DNA of 28,556 bases from Hylemonella sp. UBA6679 (GCA_002454975.1 DKJZ01000090.1:1-28556); one strand, 5' to 3'; positions 1 through 8,392 are shown, counted from the first letter of the stretch. Notes: generated from the sequence alone by a model not told the origin. A program made the numbers and translations.

Positions 1-273
1 TAGTGCCTTCATGGTGGCCAGCGCCTGCTTTATGACGAGACCTACGCCACTATCGAAGACCTGGCCGCCGCGGAAAAGATCAATCCCTCGTATGTCAGCC
101 GAATCCTGCGGCTGGCCTACCTGTCGCCGAAGGTGGTGCAGGCAATCCTGGATGGATCACACCCAGCTTGGTTGACCATGAGGGATCTGCTGGACCCGTT
201 CCCGATGGACTGGCGGGAGCAAGAACAGAAGTTATTGGCTAAGTTCAGGGCGGATACGGCCCGAACTGAATAA
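1..273 (+). pseudogene. C-terminal remnant of a recombinase-associated HTH protein
   Basis: The frame from base 4 to the TAA at 271-273 encodes about 89 residues. It resembles the C-terminal helix-turn-helix part of a protein family often found with resolvases and recombinases in mobile DNA: a 'ATIEDLAAAEKINPSYVSRIL' like segment (residues roughly 17-36), then a VVQAILDG stretch and a DPFPMDW tail. An in-frame TAG occupies bases 1-3, and no plausible ATG precedes the conserved part (the first in-frame ATG is at 178). The gene is therefore either interrupted at the window edge or a decayed fragment. Family assignment rests on memory of the motif, not a search. Inferred role: a leftover of mobile DNA to the left of this window. 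Confidence 0.5.
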
Positions 274-518
274 GTCCGGCCCAGGTACAGGAAACCAAAT
301 TTTTGGGCGGCGGGTCCGGTTTAGGCTGACTGCAGACATTTGAAATCGAGGCGCGAACGTTCGCTACTGCCGAAACCGGTCACTCCTGAAACTGACCCCG
401 GTCGACCGCAGGGACACCCACACCGGTCTCTGGATTGGGGCTAAGCAGATCGGAAGGTGAAAACGGTCTAGCGAAGTGCGTGCGCTCCATGAAGCAGAAG
501 AAACCTCAAGGTGAAATG
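274..518. other. Short intergenic region, no gene seen
   Basis: This stretch separates the recombinase remnant from the convergent 3' end of the mocR-like gene. I see no supported coding frame. It contains a perfect 12-bp palindrome, GCGAACGTTCGC, at 353-364. The function of the palindrome is unknown. Confidence 0.5.
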
Positions 519-1958
519 TCAATTGGGTTTCATCTGCAAATCGACTGCAAGCTTGCCCAGCAGCTTGATCGCCCCGTCAAAACGGGCATCGCCGGGATGG
601 CCCACGTTGAGGCGCAGGTGGTGGGTGAAGCGGTGGTCGGCCGAGAACAGCACACCAGGGGCTGTGCTGATGGAACAGGCCTTTGCCCGCTGGTGCAGGG
701 CCAACGCATCCACCTCGGGCGGCAGCTCCAGCCAGAGAAAGTAACCGCCTTCAGGGCGGGTGACGCGGGTGCCCGCCGGAAAATGGCGCTCCACCAGGTT
801 CAACGCATGTACCCGCTGAGCAGCCAGCGCCTCGCGCAACCGACGCAGGTGCCTGTCGTAGCCACCTTGTGCCAGGTAGTCCGCCAAGGCAAGTTGTGAG
901 GGTATCGCGGTGGCCAATGAGGTCATCATTTTCAGCCGCTCCACCTGCGCCGCGTATCGCCCGGCCGCCGCCCAGCCCACGCGGTAGCCTGGCGCGAGGC
1001 ATTTCGAAAACGAGGAGCAGTGCAGTACGCCCCCTTGCTTGTCAAAAGCCTTGGCCGGGGGCGGGCGGCGAGTGCCTGCGTGCAATTCGCCATACACATC
1101 GTCTTCGATGAGCGGTACACCGTGTTGCGCCAGCAGTTCCACCATGGCCTGTCGCCGCGCCACCGGCATGAGCGCGCCCAGCGGGTTTTGAAGGCTGGGC
1201 ATGAACCAGCAGGCCGCCACTTTGTGGCGCGCCAGCAACTCGGCCAGCGCAGCCAGGTCCACGCCCTCTATGGGGTCGGTCGCCACCTCCACCGCCCGCA
1301 GATGCAGGCGTTCAAGTGCCTGCAGTGCGGCATAGAACGTGGGCGACTCCACCACCACCACATCGCCGGGCTGGGTGACCGCCTGCAGACAGAGGTTGAG
1401 CGCCTCCATGGCCCCGTTGGTGATGATGAGTTCGTTGTTCGCCAGGGCCATGCCCTGCAAGGCATAGCGCCGTCGCAGCGCCTGGCGCAAACCCTCGTCA
1501 CCCGCCGTGAGTGCGCCGGTGATCTGGCTGGCTCTCAAGCGGCGCATGGCGCGGGCACCACTGCGTGCGAGTTCTTCAAACGGAAACAAGTGGGCAGCAG
1601 GGAAAGCCGAGCCGAGCGGCACCACATCGGCATCGCGCGTGGTGCCCAGCAAATCGAACACCAGCTCGCTGACCGCCACCGGCGTGGCTTCCTGGCGCGG
1701 CAAGGCCGTCTCAGGGCCCGCGCGCAACAGGCGGCGGGTGGCCAGCACGAAGTAGCCCGAGCGGGCACGCGCCTCGATCAAGCCCAGCGACTCCAGCTGG
1801 CCGTAGGCCTGGAACACGGTGGAGGGGCTCACGTGGCGCTGTTCGCAAGTGGTGCGCACCGAAGGCAGGCGTTCGCCCGGGCGCAGCAGACCGGCGCGAA
1901 TCGCATCGGCCATGTCGTCGGCCAGTTGTTGGTATCGGGTCAGGCGCACGCCATTCAT
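519..1958 (-). CDS. MocR/PdxR-type transcriptional regulator (GntR HTH fused to class I aminotransferase domain)
   Basis: The product has 479 residues, normal for MocR regulators. Residues about 8-70 form a GntR-type winged helix-turn-helix (LRPGERLPSVR, then SPSTVFQAY and the wing ending SGYFV). The rest is a PLP-dependent aminotransferase fold: LQNPLG with Asn258, IEDDVYG with Asp286/Asp287, and the PLP-lysine motif SSFSK with Lys319. Such proteins usually act as PLP-sensing regulators rather than enzymes. ATG at 1958 was chosen because the HTH begins directly after it; the frame stays open upstream to a TTG at 2021, but that extension looks unlike the family. No strong Shine-Dalgarno is seen. 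It lies 59 bp after lrgB on the same strand and is probably cotranscribed with lrgAB. I infer that it controls lrgAB and the divergent genes through the repeats at 3173-3248. The effector is not predictable. Confidence 0.9.
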   Translation of the reverse strand: MNGVRLTRYQQLADDMADAIRAGLLRPGERLPSVRTTCEQRHVSPSTVFQAYGQLESLGLIEARARSGYFVLATRRLLRAGPETALPRQEATPVAVSELVFDLLGTTRDADVVPLGSAFPAAHLFPFEELARSGARAMRRLRASQITGALTAGDEGLRQALRRRYALQGMALANNELIITNGAMEALNLCLQAVTQPGDVVVVESPTFYAALQALERLHLRAVEVATDPIEGVDLAALAELLARHKVAACWFMPSLQNPLGALMPVARRQAMVELLAQHGVPLIEDDVYGELHAGTRRPPPAKAFDKQGGVLHCSSFSKCLAPGYRVGWAAAGRYAAQVERLKMMTSLATAIPSQLALADYLAQGGYDRHLRRLREALAAQRVHALNLVERHFPAGTRVTRPEGGYFLWLELPPEVDALALHQRAKACSISTAPGVLFSADHRFTHHLRLNVGHPGDARFDGAIKLLGKLAVDLQMKPN

Positions 1959-2017
1959 CTGTTCGGTTGTTTTCCAAGTTTCAGACCATCGTACCGCGCA
2001 GATGGGCCATGGCTTGC

Positions 2018-2689
2018 TCAAAGTCCATGTGACAGGCCGGCCAGAACCAGCGCCGTGCCCACCCCATTGAGTCCCATCGCCAGCGCGGCGAAGGCCACAT
2101 GCTCGGGGTGGGTCTGCAGCACCCTGGCCACCCCGATGGCGTGCGCCACCAGACCCAGCGTGAAGCTGCGAACGCGCTCATCCTCCACACCCAGCCAACG
2201 GAACACGGGGCCAGACAGCAAGGTGCCCAGCACTCCGCTGGCCACCACCGCCATCGCGGCCACAGCGGGGATGCCACCAGCGCGATCAGCGGCCAGCATG
2301 GCCATGGGCATGGTGGCCGCCTTGGGCGCCAGCGACAGCGCGAAGGGCCATGGCGTGCCCATCAACGCACACAGACCCAGGGTGCCGAGCACGGACACCA
2401 CACACCCCACGACCAGCGCCACGAGCAGCGGCACAGCCAGCCGGCGCAGCAAGGCCGCCTGGCTGTACAGGGGCACTGCCAAGGCGATGATGGCCGGCCC
2501 CGTCAACCAACGCAGCACACGGGTGGCCTCGGCGTACACCGGGTAGTCGATTCCAGTCAACGCCAGCGCCACGAGCACCAGGGCCGTGCCGGTGAGCACC
2601 GGCAGGCACAGCTGGTGGTGGCCGCTGCGGCGGTAGAGCCCAATCGCCACCAAGTAAGCGCCCAAGGTGACGGCCGACCAGAGCATCAT
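2018..2689 (-). CDS. lrgB: LrgB/CidB family membrane protein
   Basis: The product has 223 residues, typical for LrgB. It is strongly hydrophobic, with several membrane segments, and carries the family-like motif SLAPKAATMPMAM (about residues 120-132) and the later GLVAHAIGVAR stretch. LrgB pairs with LrgA in the inner membrane. Family roles include modulation of murein hydrolase export and autolysis, pyruvate uptake, and, in the plastid fusion homologue, glycolate/glycerate transport. The start ATG at 2689 overlaps the lrgA stop by four bases (ATGA), indicating translational coupling; a second ATG follows immediately at 2686. The substrate cannot be read from the sequence, but a MocR regulator next door favours a metabolite-responsive transporter over a purely lytic role. 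That last point is inference. Confidence 0.88.
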   Translation of the reverse strand: MMLWSAVTLGAYLVAIGLYRRSGHHQLCLPVLTGTALVLVALALTGIDYPVYAEATRVLRWLTGPAIIALAVPLYSQAALLRRLAVPLLVALVVGCVVSVLGTLGLCALMGTPWPFALSLAPKAATMPMAMLAADRAGGIPAVAAMAVVASGVLGTLLSGPVFRWLGVEDERVRSFTLGLVAHAIGVARVLQTHPEHVAFAALAMGLNGVGTALVLAGLSHGL

Positions 2690-3048
2690 TCGGCCTCTCG
2701 CTTGATCAGCCGCTGGAGGAAATAGGCCGTCAGGCCCAGGGTCAGCACGGTCACCACGGTGCTCACCAGCAGAAACACCGCCGCATGTTGCACCACCAGT
2801 CCTGCGTAGAGCCCCACGGCGGCCACCGAGGGGATCAGCAGCAACATCAAATGGCGCAGCAGCGGCGTGCTGACATCGTCCAGTGCCGGCGGCACCCGGC
2901 CCCACACCACCAGCCCACCCAGCAACAGCAGCAGGCCCACCAGCGCCCCTGGCACCGGCCAGCCGGTGCGCGCCACCACCGCATCGCCCAACCATTGCAG
3001 GCAGATCAAACCCGCCGCAGCGAGCAAGGCCTTGGCAGATCGAACCAT
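2686..3048 (-). CDS. lrgA: LrgA/CidA family holin-like membrane protein
   Basis: With the ATG at 3048 the product is 120 residues, the usual size of CidA/LrgA proteins. It has about four membrane segments, the conserved PVPGALVGLLLLL motif near residues 31-43, and a charged C-terminus (KREAE). The frame is open further upstream, with an ATG at 3105 and a GTG at 3126 preceded by AGAAGGG. Those starts add a charged, Pro/Thr-rich 19-26 residue extension not typical of the family, so the short start is preferred but not certain. It overlaps lrgB by four bases. Its likely role is the small partner of LrgB in the inner membrane. The promoter is expected in 3127-3267, shared with the divergent genes. 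Confidence 0.82.
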   Translation of the reverse strand: MVRSAKALLAAAGLICLQWLGDAVVARTGWPVPGALVGLLLLLGGLVVWGRVPPALDDVSTPLLRHLMLLLIPSVAAVGLYAGLVVQHAAVFLLVSTVVTVLTLGLTAYFLQRLIKREAE

Positions 3049-3172
3049 CAATCGTTTCCGTCGGGAGGGGGTGTCGTTTGGCGTGTTGGGATCGGTATCG
3101 GGCATCCACCCAGTGTCGTGCAACACCGCCCTTCTGATCCGGTGCAGAAACGGACATTTTTGGCCATTGCAG

Positions 3173-3207
3173 CAGATCAGATGCGCGTTTCAACGTCATC
3201 TGATCTG
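3173..3207. promoter_or_regulatory. Perfect 11-bp inverted repeat, probable operator
   Basis: CAGATCAGATG (3173-3183) and CATCTGATCTG (3197-3207) are perfect inverted repeats separated by 13 bp. They lie between the divergent lrgA gene and the gene starting at 3268. The spacing suits a dimeric DNA-binding protein. The best local candidate is the MocR-like regulator encoded at 519-1958; this is inference. Confidence 0.7.
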
Positions 3208-3221
3208 GTGGTATTTCTTTT

Positions 3222-3248
3222 CATCTGAATCTATGCGATCAGATGCGC
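3222..3248. promoter_or_regulatory. Second pair of operator half-sites
   Basis: CATCTGA (3222-3228) and GATCAGATGCGC (3237-3248) repeat the half-site of the upstream palindrome. The 12-mer GATCAGATGCGC occurs identically at 3175-3186, giving a direct repeat with a 62-bp period. The site ends 19 bp before the start codon at 3268, so binding here could block transcription of the rightward genes. A degenerate half-site, TTCTGATCC, is also visible at 3132-3140 on the lrgA side. Confidence 0.6.
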
Positions 3249-3267
3249 CACAGCCACCATAAAGGCC

Positions 3268-3921
3268 ATGTCGATTGATACCACCCAAAGCCCTGCCTCC
3301 ACAGTCGCCAGCCCGCTTGCCCCACCCACCGCTTTGCAGCGCGTGGTGGCCACAGGCCTGCTCCGTTGCGCAGTGCCGACCTCATGCGGTGGCAACGGCG
3401 GCAGCCTGGACGATCTCTCGCAGGCCGCACAAGTGCTGAAGCGCCAAGACACCGAAGCAGCAACGGTGTTGTGGGCCCAGCGCCTGGCCATCGAGGCCCT
3501 GGTGCAGTCGCCCAACGTGGGTCTGCGCGAACTCTGGTTGCCCGAGTTGTTCAGCGGCCACCGTGCGGGAACGCTGCCCATTGGAGCACCGCCGCTGACC
3601 GCTGAAGACACCGGACGCGGCTGGTTGCTCAGCGGCCGCTTTGACGGCGTTCCCAATCTGCCATGGGAGGGATTCTCGCTGGTGGCACCGGTGTGCCTGG
3701 GGTCTTCGAAAGGCTGGATTTTTCTGCGCAGCGAAGAAGACGGCCTCTCCGTGCACCCCGCCAGCGATAACCACGCCTCTGATCTGGGCACCCTGCGCCT
3801 GCGCAATGTGTATTTCCGCGTAGACGAATGGCTGGGCGATGCCGACTTGACCGAGCGCCTCCTGCCGCTGGCCTTTGCCCTGGGTTCCTGCCGCCCCCGC
3901 CTCTCGGCCTTGACCTACTGA
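3268..3921 (+). CDS. Acyl-CoA-dehydrogenase-like protein lacking the C-terminal catalytic domain
   Basis: The product has 217 residues. Residues about 20-95 resemble the N-terminal helical part of acyl-CoA dehydrogenases (GLLRCAVP, CGGNGG, then an ATVLWAQ helix). Residues about 100-200 resemble the middle beta-domain, with GWLLSGRFDGVPN and the terminal LGTLRLRNVYF plus a WLGD turn. Full-length members have about 380-400 residues; the C-terminal four-helix bundle with the usual catalytic Glu is absent, and the frame ends cleanly at TGA 3919-3921. The ATG at 3268 follows an AAAGG element. It lies 8 bp before ccoG and is likely cotranscribed with it. It may be a degenerate flavoprotein or a reduced protein with a new role. 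The fold assignment is by eye. Confidence 0.6.
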   Translation: MSIDTTQSPASTVASPLAPPTALQRVVATGLLRCAVPTSCGGNGGSLDDLSQAAQVLKRQDTEAATVLWAQRLAIEALVQSPNVGLRELWLPELFSGHRAGTLPIGAPPLTAEDTGRGWLLSGRFDGVPNLPWEGFSLVAPVCLGSSKGWIFLRSEEDGLSVHPASDNHASDLGTLRLRNVYFRVDEWLGDADLTERLLPLAFALGSCRPRLSALTY

Positions 3922-3929
3922 AACCCGCC

Positions 3930-5342
3930 ATGTCCACACGTATCATTCCCATCGTTCCTGCCCCCAACGTTGCGGCAGACGTAAAGATCCAGGCCCGCTC
4001 GATCACAGGCCGCTTCACCCGTTGGCGCTGGGCCATGGTGTGGCTCACGCAGCTCGGCTACTACGGACTGCCCTGGCTCCAGCTGAACGGCCGCCAGGCA
4101 CTGTTGTTTGACCTGCAGGCAGACCGATTCTTCCTGTTTGGTGCGGTGTTGTACCCGCAAGACCTGATCTACCTGGCCGGCCTGCTGGTGATCAGCGCCA
4201 TGCTGCTGTTCTTCGTAACCACCTTGGCCGGGCGCCTATGGTGTGGTTTTACCTGCCCCCAAACGGTTTACACCGAGCTGTTTCAGTGGATCGAGCACCG
4301 GCTGGAGGGCGACCGGCAAGCCCGCCTGCGGCTGGACAACAGCCCATGGAATGCGCACAAGCTCGCGCGCCGAGGCGGTAAGCACCTGGGCTGGTTCGTG
4401 CTCAGCCTGTGGACAGGTTTCACCCTGGTCGGCTACTTCACGCCCATCCGGGAACTGGCTACCGCGGTGCCCTTCGGCCTCGGGCCCTGGGAAGCTTTTT
4501 GGATCGGCTTTTACGGCTTGGCCACCTATGGCAACGCGGGCTTTCTGCGCGAGAAAGTGTGCCAACACATGTGTCCATATGGCCGTTTCCAGGGCTCCAT
4601 GATGGACGCCAATACCCTGTACGTGGCCTACGATGAGCGCCGAGGCGAGCCTCGTGCACCTCGCCCGCGCGGCAGTGACCCCGTGCTGCGCGGCAGCGGC
4701 GCGTGCGTGGACTGCACGCTGTGTGTGCAGGTGTGCCCGGTTGGTATTGACATCCGCCAGGGCCTGCAAGCGGCCTGCATCAGTTGCGGCCTGTGCATCG
4801 ACGCCTGCAACCAAGTCATGGACAAGCTGCGCTCACCGCGCGGGCTGATTCGCATGGCGTCGGAACGCGAGCTGGCCAACCCTGACACAACGGCCATGAG
4901 GCTGCGAGACCATCTGGGACGGCGCAGGGTGCTGGTGTACGGCGGCTTGCTGATCGCCCTCACGGCCGTCATGGCATCCAGCTTTCTCACCCGCCCTACT
5001 TTGCGTCTGAACGCTGTTCGCGACCGCGGCGTTCTCGCACGGCAAGTGGAAAACGGTGCGGCCGAAAACGTCTACCGGCTGCATCTGATGAATGCCAGCG
5101 AAAAAGCACGCGACGTGTGGGTGAACGTCAACGGCGCCGATGGCCTTCGCCTGTCCAGCCCCACGCGCGTGCACCTTGACCCCGCGGCCGCCCACACACT
5201 AACCGTGACCGTGCATCTGGCTGCCGAGCAGGCACTGGGTATGGCAGGGCAAATCATCCCGATCCGCCTGGGCATCGCCGAAGCAGACGGCCTCAGCAAC
5301 GACCGCGCCGAGACAGCATCAACCTTCATTGTGCCGCGTTGA
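3930..5342 (+). CDS. ccoG: Cytochrome c oxidase accessory protein CcoG (RdxA/FixG)
   Basis: The product has 470 residues, the usual length. It shows N-terminal membrane segments, CGFTCP (Cys105, Cys109), CQHMCP (Cys211, Cys215), and two ferredoxin-type [4Fe-4S] motifs (Cys259/262/265/269 and Cys283/286/289/293). A further membrane helix near 375-390 is followed by a C-terminal FixG-type beta domain. CcoG is an inner-membrane iron-sulfur protein that reduces Cu(II) for assembly of cbb3-type oxidase. The start ATG at 3930 was chosen by homology to the family N-terminus; the frame extends upstream to 3828 inside the preceding gene. Unusually, no ccoNOP genes appear in the window. Two cytochrome c genes follow, so the protein may serve an oxidase or electron chain encoded elsewhere. 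Confidence 0.93.
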   Translation: MSTRIIPIVPAPNVAADVKIQARSITGRFTRWRWAMVWLTQLGYYGLPWLQLNGRQALLFDLQADRFFLFGAVLYPQDLIYLAGLLVISAMLLFFVTTLAGRLWCGFTCPQTVYTELFQWIEHRLEGDRQARLRLDNSPWNAHKLARRGGKHLGWFVLSLWTGFTLVGYFTPIRELATAVPFGLGPWEAFWIGFYGLATYGNAGFLREKVCQHMCPYGRFQGSMMDANTLYVAYDERRGEPRAPRPRGSDPVLRGSGACVDCTLCVQVCPVGIDIRQGLQAACISCGLCIDACNQVMDKLRSPRGLIRMASERELANPDTTAMRLRDHLGRRRVLVYGGLLIALTAVMASSFLTRPTLRLNAVRDRGVLARQVENGAAENVYRLHLMNASEKARDVWVNVNGADGLRLSSPTRVHLDPAAAHTLTVTVHLAAEQALGMAGQIIPIRLGIAEADGLSNDRAETASTFIVPR

Positions 5343-5359
5343 ACCCAGCCATTCCAACC

Positions 5360-6097
5360 ATGCAAACAATCCACCCACAGCGCAGCCGAGCGCTGCTAAC
5401 CGGCATTCTCTTGTGCGTCGTCTGCCTCGGTGCGGCGGTTGCTGCAGACGGGCCAACGTTCGAAGACACCCTTGGCCAGCGCCTGAAGGCTTGTACCCAG
5501 TGCCACGGCGACCAGGGCCGCGCCGCACCCGATGGTTACTACCCCCGCATTGCGGGCAAACCTGCCGGCTACCTCTACAACCAGATGAAGCACTTCCAGC
5601 GCGGAGAGCGGCGCTACGACCTGATGACAAAAATGGTCGACCCGCTGAGCGATGACTACCTGTGGGAGATCTCCCGCTATTTCTCTGCGCTGGATGTCCC
5701 CTATTCACCACCCGTTCCCAGCACCGCCTCCGTTGAAACAATGCGGCGCGGCGAACGCCTTGCCATGCAGGGCGACGCAAGCCGGCAATTGCCTGCCTGC
5801 GCGGCCTGCCATGGCGCCCAACTGACCGGTACGACGCCGGCCACGCCAGGCTTGCTGGGCCTTCCGCGCGACTACATCAACGCACAGATGGGGGCCTGGA
5901 GAACCGGCGCCCGGCGCGGTGCACAGCCAGATTGCATGGCCGACATCGCCCGGCGCATGAAACCCGAAGACATCGCTTCCGTCAGCACCTGGCTGTCCAG
6001 CCAACCCTGGCCAGCCAACACGCGCACCCCCGCGCAATCCGCCACCACACCACCGCTCAAATGCGGCAGCCATGCCCAGGCACAGGAGCGGCCATGA
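5360..6097 (+). CDS. Diheme cytochrome c, c4-like, exported
   Basis: The product has 245 residues. A signal peptide covers about residues 1-29 (hydrophobic ALLTGILLCVVCLGAAVAA), then come two CXXCH haem c sites, CTQCH (45-49) and CAACH (147-151). Two similar cytochrome lobes are visible, with Met residues after each site that may be axial ligands (near 89-92 and 205). The layout matches cytochrome c4 proteins, periplasmic electron carriers to terminal oxidases. ATG at 5360 was preferred; an alternative TTG at 5339 would overlap the ccoG stop. It overlaps the next gene by four bases. The C-terminal tail after residue 215 is Pro/Thr-rich and not typical of c4. Confidence 0.88.
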   Translation: MQTIHPQRSRALLTGILLCVVCLGAAVAADGPTFEDTLGQRLKACTQCHGDQGRAAPDGYYPRIAGKPAGYLYNQMKHFQRGERRYDLMTKMVDPLSDDYLWEISRYFSALDVPYSPPVPSTASVETMRRGERLAMQGDASRQLPACAACHGAQLTGTTPATPGLLGLPRDYINAQMGAWRTGARRGAQPDCMADIARRMKPEDIASVSTWLSSQPWPANTRTPAQSATTPPLKCGSHAQAQERP

Positions 6098-7461
6098 ACA
6101 CACCGACAACACAAGCCATCGCCCAACAGCCTGCGCGCCGAACCCGCAGGCTGCCAGCTGCTGGGCTTTTGGCATTGGTCGCCCTGGCCAGCTCGATTGC
6201 CTGGCTGTCCTGGCCAGCCACCCCCACACCGGTTCGCGATCCAGCCATTGCCGGGTTGATCAATGAAACGACCACCATCGAACGCGGGCGCTACCTGAGT
6301 GTGCTCGGCAATTGCCAGGCCTGCCACACCCAGCGCGGAGGGCAGCCCTTCGCGGGAGGCCAAGGCATTGCGACGCCTTTCGGTACCGTTTACGGTAGCA
6401 ACCTCACCCCCAGCCCTTCAGGCTTGGGCACATGGAGTACCAACGATTTCTGGCGCGCGCTTCACCATGGCCAAGCGCCCGATGGGCGCTGGCTCAACCC
6501 CGCCTTCCCCTACACCAACACCACACACATCACGCGCTCAGACAGCGACGCCCTGTTCGCCTACCTCCGCAGCCTGCCCGCCGCAGAAATTCCCAACGTG
6601 CCGAGCGAGGTGCGCTGGCCATTCAACACCCAGGCCGCCCTTCGCGTGTGGCGCACGCTTTACTTCCGGCCAAGCGATGTCACACAACCCCCCACCGAAC
6701 TCGCTGACACCGCTGACGGCGGTTTATCCAGCGCCCTGCTGCGCGGAGCCTATCTGGTCAACGGCCCCGCCCACTGCAGCGCCTGCCATGTGCCGCGCAA
6801 CGCCTTGGGGGGCAGCAGCGACATGCTGGGGCTGTCCGGCGGCCTGATCCCGGCCCAGAACTGGTACGCACCCTCACTGCTGGATCCCGCCGAAGCGGGC
6901 GTGCAGGACTGGCCGTTGGCCGACATCGTCGCCCTGTTTCAAAACGGTCGGAGCCGCGATCATTTCGTTACCGGTCCGATGGCCGAAGTGGTTCAACACA
7001 GCACACAGCATTGGCGCGAAGACGACCTGCTCGCCATGGCCACCTACTTGAAGCAGCTACCTCGCCACACGGTGCTACCCACCCCACACAGCGACTCAGG
7101 CAACGGCATCTCCGTGGCCCGTGGCGCTCAGCTTTACAAGCAACAGTGCGCCGCTTGCCACAAGGAAAAAGGAGACGGCGTGAAACTGGCCGACGGCACC
7201 TGGGCCTATCCGCCCCTGAACGGCAATGCCACAGTCCGCCAAAGTTCCCCTGCAAACTTGATGCAGACGGTGCTCTACGGTGGCTTCGCGCCCAGCACAC
7301 AGACGAACCCGCGCGCTTTTGGCATGCCGCCTTTTGTCATGGAACTCAACAACAGCGAACTGGCCGATTTGTTGTCCTATATTCGCATCACCTGGGGCCA
7401 GGGAGCAGGGCCCGCCTCCGCACTTGACGTACAGCAACTTCGTGAGTCTTCAACACGATGA
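6094..7461 (+). CDS. Triheme cytochrome c, membrane-anchored (alcohol/gluconate dehydrogenase cytochrome-subunit type)
   Basis: The product has 455 residues. One hydrophobic segment near residues 22-40 acts as signal or anchor. Three haem c sites are present: CQACH (74-78), CSACH (228-232) and CAACH (352-356). Three successive cytochrome c domains of this spacing are the hallmark of the cytochrome subunit of membrane-bound alcohol, aldehyde and gluconate dehydrogenases, which pass electrons from a periplasmic dehydrogenase to quinone. No such dehydrogenase gene is nearby, so the partner is unknown. ATG at 6094 has an AGGAG at 6084-6088 and overlaps the previous stop (ATGA); the frame is open upstream but that part is the previous gene's shadow. 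It is the last gene of the ccoG cluster. No clear terminator follows. Confidence 0.9.
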   Translation: MNTPTTQAIAQQPARRTRRLPAAGLLALVALASSIAWLSWPATPTPVRDPAIAGLINETTTIERGRYLSVLGNCQACHTQRGGQPFAGGQGIATPFGTVYGSNLTPSPSGLGTWSTNDFWRALHHGQAPDGRWLNPAFPYTNTTHITRSDSDALFAYLRSLPAAEIPNVPSEVRWPFNTQAALRVWRTLYFRPSDVTQPPTELADTADGGLSSALLRGAYLVNGPAHCSACHVPRNALGGSSDMLGLSGGLIPAQNWYAPSLLDPAEAGVQDWPLADIVALFQNGRSRDHFVTGPMAEVVQHSTQHWREDDLLAMATYLKQLPRHTVLPTPHSDSGNGISVARGAQLYKQQCAACHKEKGDGVKLADGTWAYPPLNGNATVRQSSPANLMQTVLYGGFAPSTQTNPRAFGMPPFVMELNNSELADLLSYIRITWGQGAGPASALDVQQLRESSTR

Positions 7462-8197
7462 CGAACGCTTTCCAGATGTTGCACCATTCGAGCGTAGGCA
7501 ACGGTTGACCGGCTCCTTTTCATGACATCGCCCCGTTCCCAACTGACAGAAATCATGCCGGAACTTCTACGTCATGGTGGTTTTATCTGGAAATCCGACT
7601 GCCCCGTCCCTGTGACTCATTTCCATACCGGGAGGCGCTGGTGGGCGCTGACATGTCGGTGCTCTTGCAATGGCATCGGCGACACAGGCTAACCCTGGGC
7701 CGCGAATACCTTGACCCAGCAGCAGAGCGGTGGCCGCTTTGGGCCTCAAAGTCGACCGGCTTCGATGGGTCAATAGCACCTGCTCGCGCTTGGCTGTCGT
7801 TCAAGATGAAGTTCCGCAGCGGCGTACCCCAAAGTCGGCAAGGCCCTTGAAACGGGTCATTGTGCATGCGAGACTCCATCTCTCTTGTACGTCGGCTCAA
7901 AGGCACAAAGCGTGAGTTCACGGTGCGTTCGCGGCCAGCTGCAACCGCTGCAAAGCCGACTCTCGCCCCTAGTTTGAATTGGGGTCGCCCCAAATCGAAA
8001 AACCCCGCATGCGATCCATGGGTCTGATGAACTTTGAACCGACCACGCTGTTAATTGGTACGGCATCAAAACTCCCGTCTTCCACTCACTCCCTCGCGCC
8101 GTACTACGGCCAAAAAGTCAGGAGGTTCTGAGACGAAACGGGGTTTGAGACGGATTTCGGGGGTGGGTAGCCACGGGGTCAGTCAGGAGCCCATAGC
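7462..8197. other. 736-bp region with no convincing gene
   Basis: Open frames of 60-136 codons exist on both strands (for example 7583-7993 leftward), but they lack family resemblance, good start contexts and consistent coding character. A small hairpin, TTGGGG-TCG-CCCCAA, lies at 7979-7993, with no U-tract. The region separates the cytochrome operon from the tRNA-Ser gene and may be decayed insertion DNA at an element boundary. That is inference; I recognise no insertion sequence or terminal repeat. Confidence 0.55.
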
Positions 8198-8222
8198 AAA
8201 AAGCCCCGCGTGGTGCGGGGCT
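8198..8222 (-). terminator. Rho-independent terminator after tRNA-Ser
   Basis: Read leftward, AGCCCCGC (8222-8215) pairs perfectly with GCGGGGCT (8209-8202) around a 5-nt loop and is followed by a U-run (AAAAA at 8198-8202 on the + strand). It lies 45 bp past the tRNA 3' end and probably terminates the tRNA and the trpS chain. Confidence 0.88.
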
Positions 8223-8267
8223 CTGAGCGCCTGACAACCCGACTGAGCGAATTAGCAGGACTTGTTC

Positions 8268-8360
<93 letters not shown>

Positions 8361-8392
8361 TCGAAGGATGCATTGTAACAGCCAGACGCAGT

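Noticed and set aside
500..531. GAAACC/GGTTTC inverted repeat as a terminator of the mocR-like gene
   Set aside because: The stem is only 6 bp with a 20-base loop, overlaps the stop codon and lacks a U-run.
1020..2546. Long rightward open frame of 508 codons
   Set aside because: It is antisense to the mocR-like and lrgB genes, both clearly recognisable. Its product is rich in Arg, His and Gln and has no family features.
7583..7993. Leftward open frame of 136 codons in the gene-poor stretch
   Set aside because: It has no family similarity I can recognise and overlaps frames on the other strand that look equally random.
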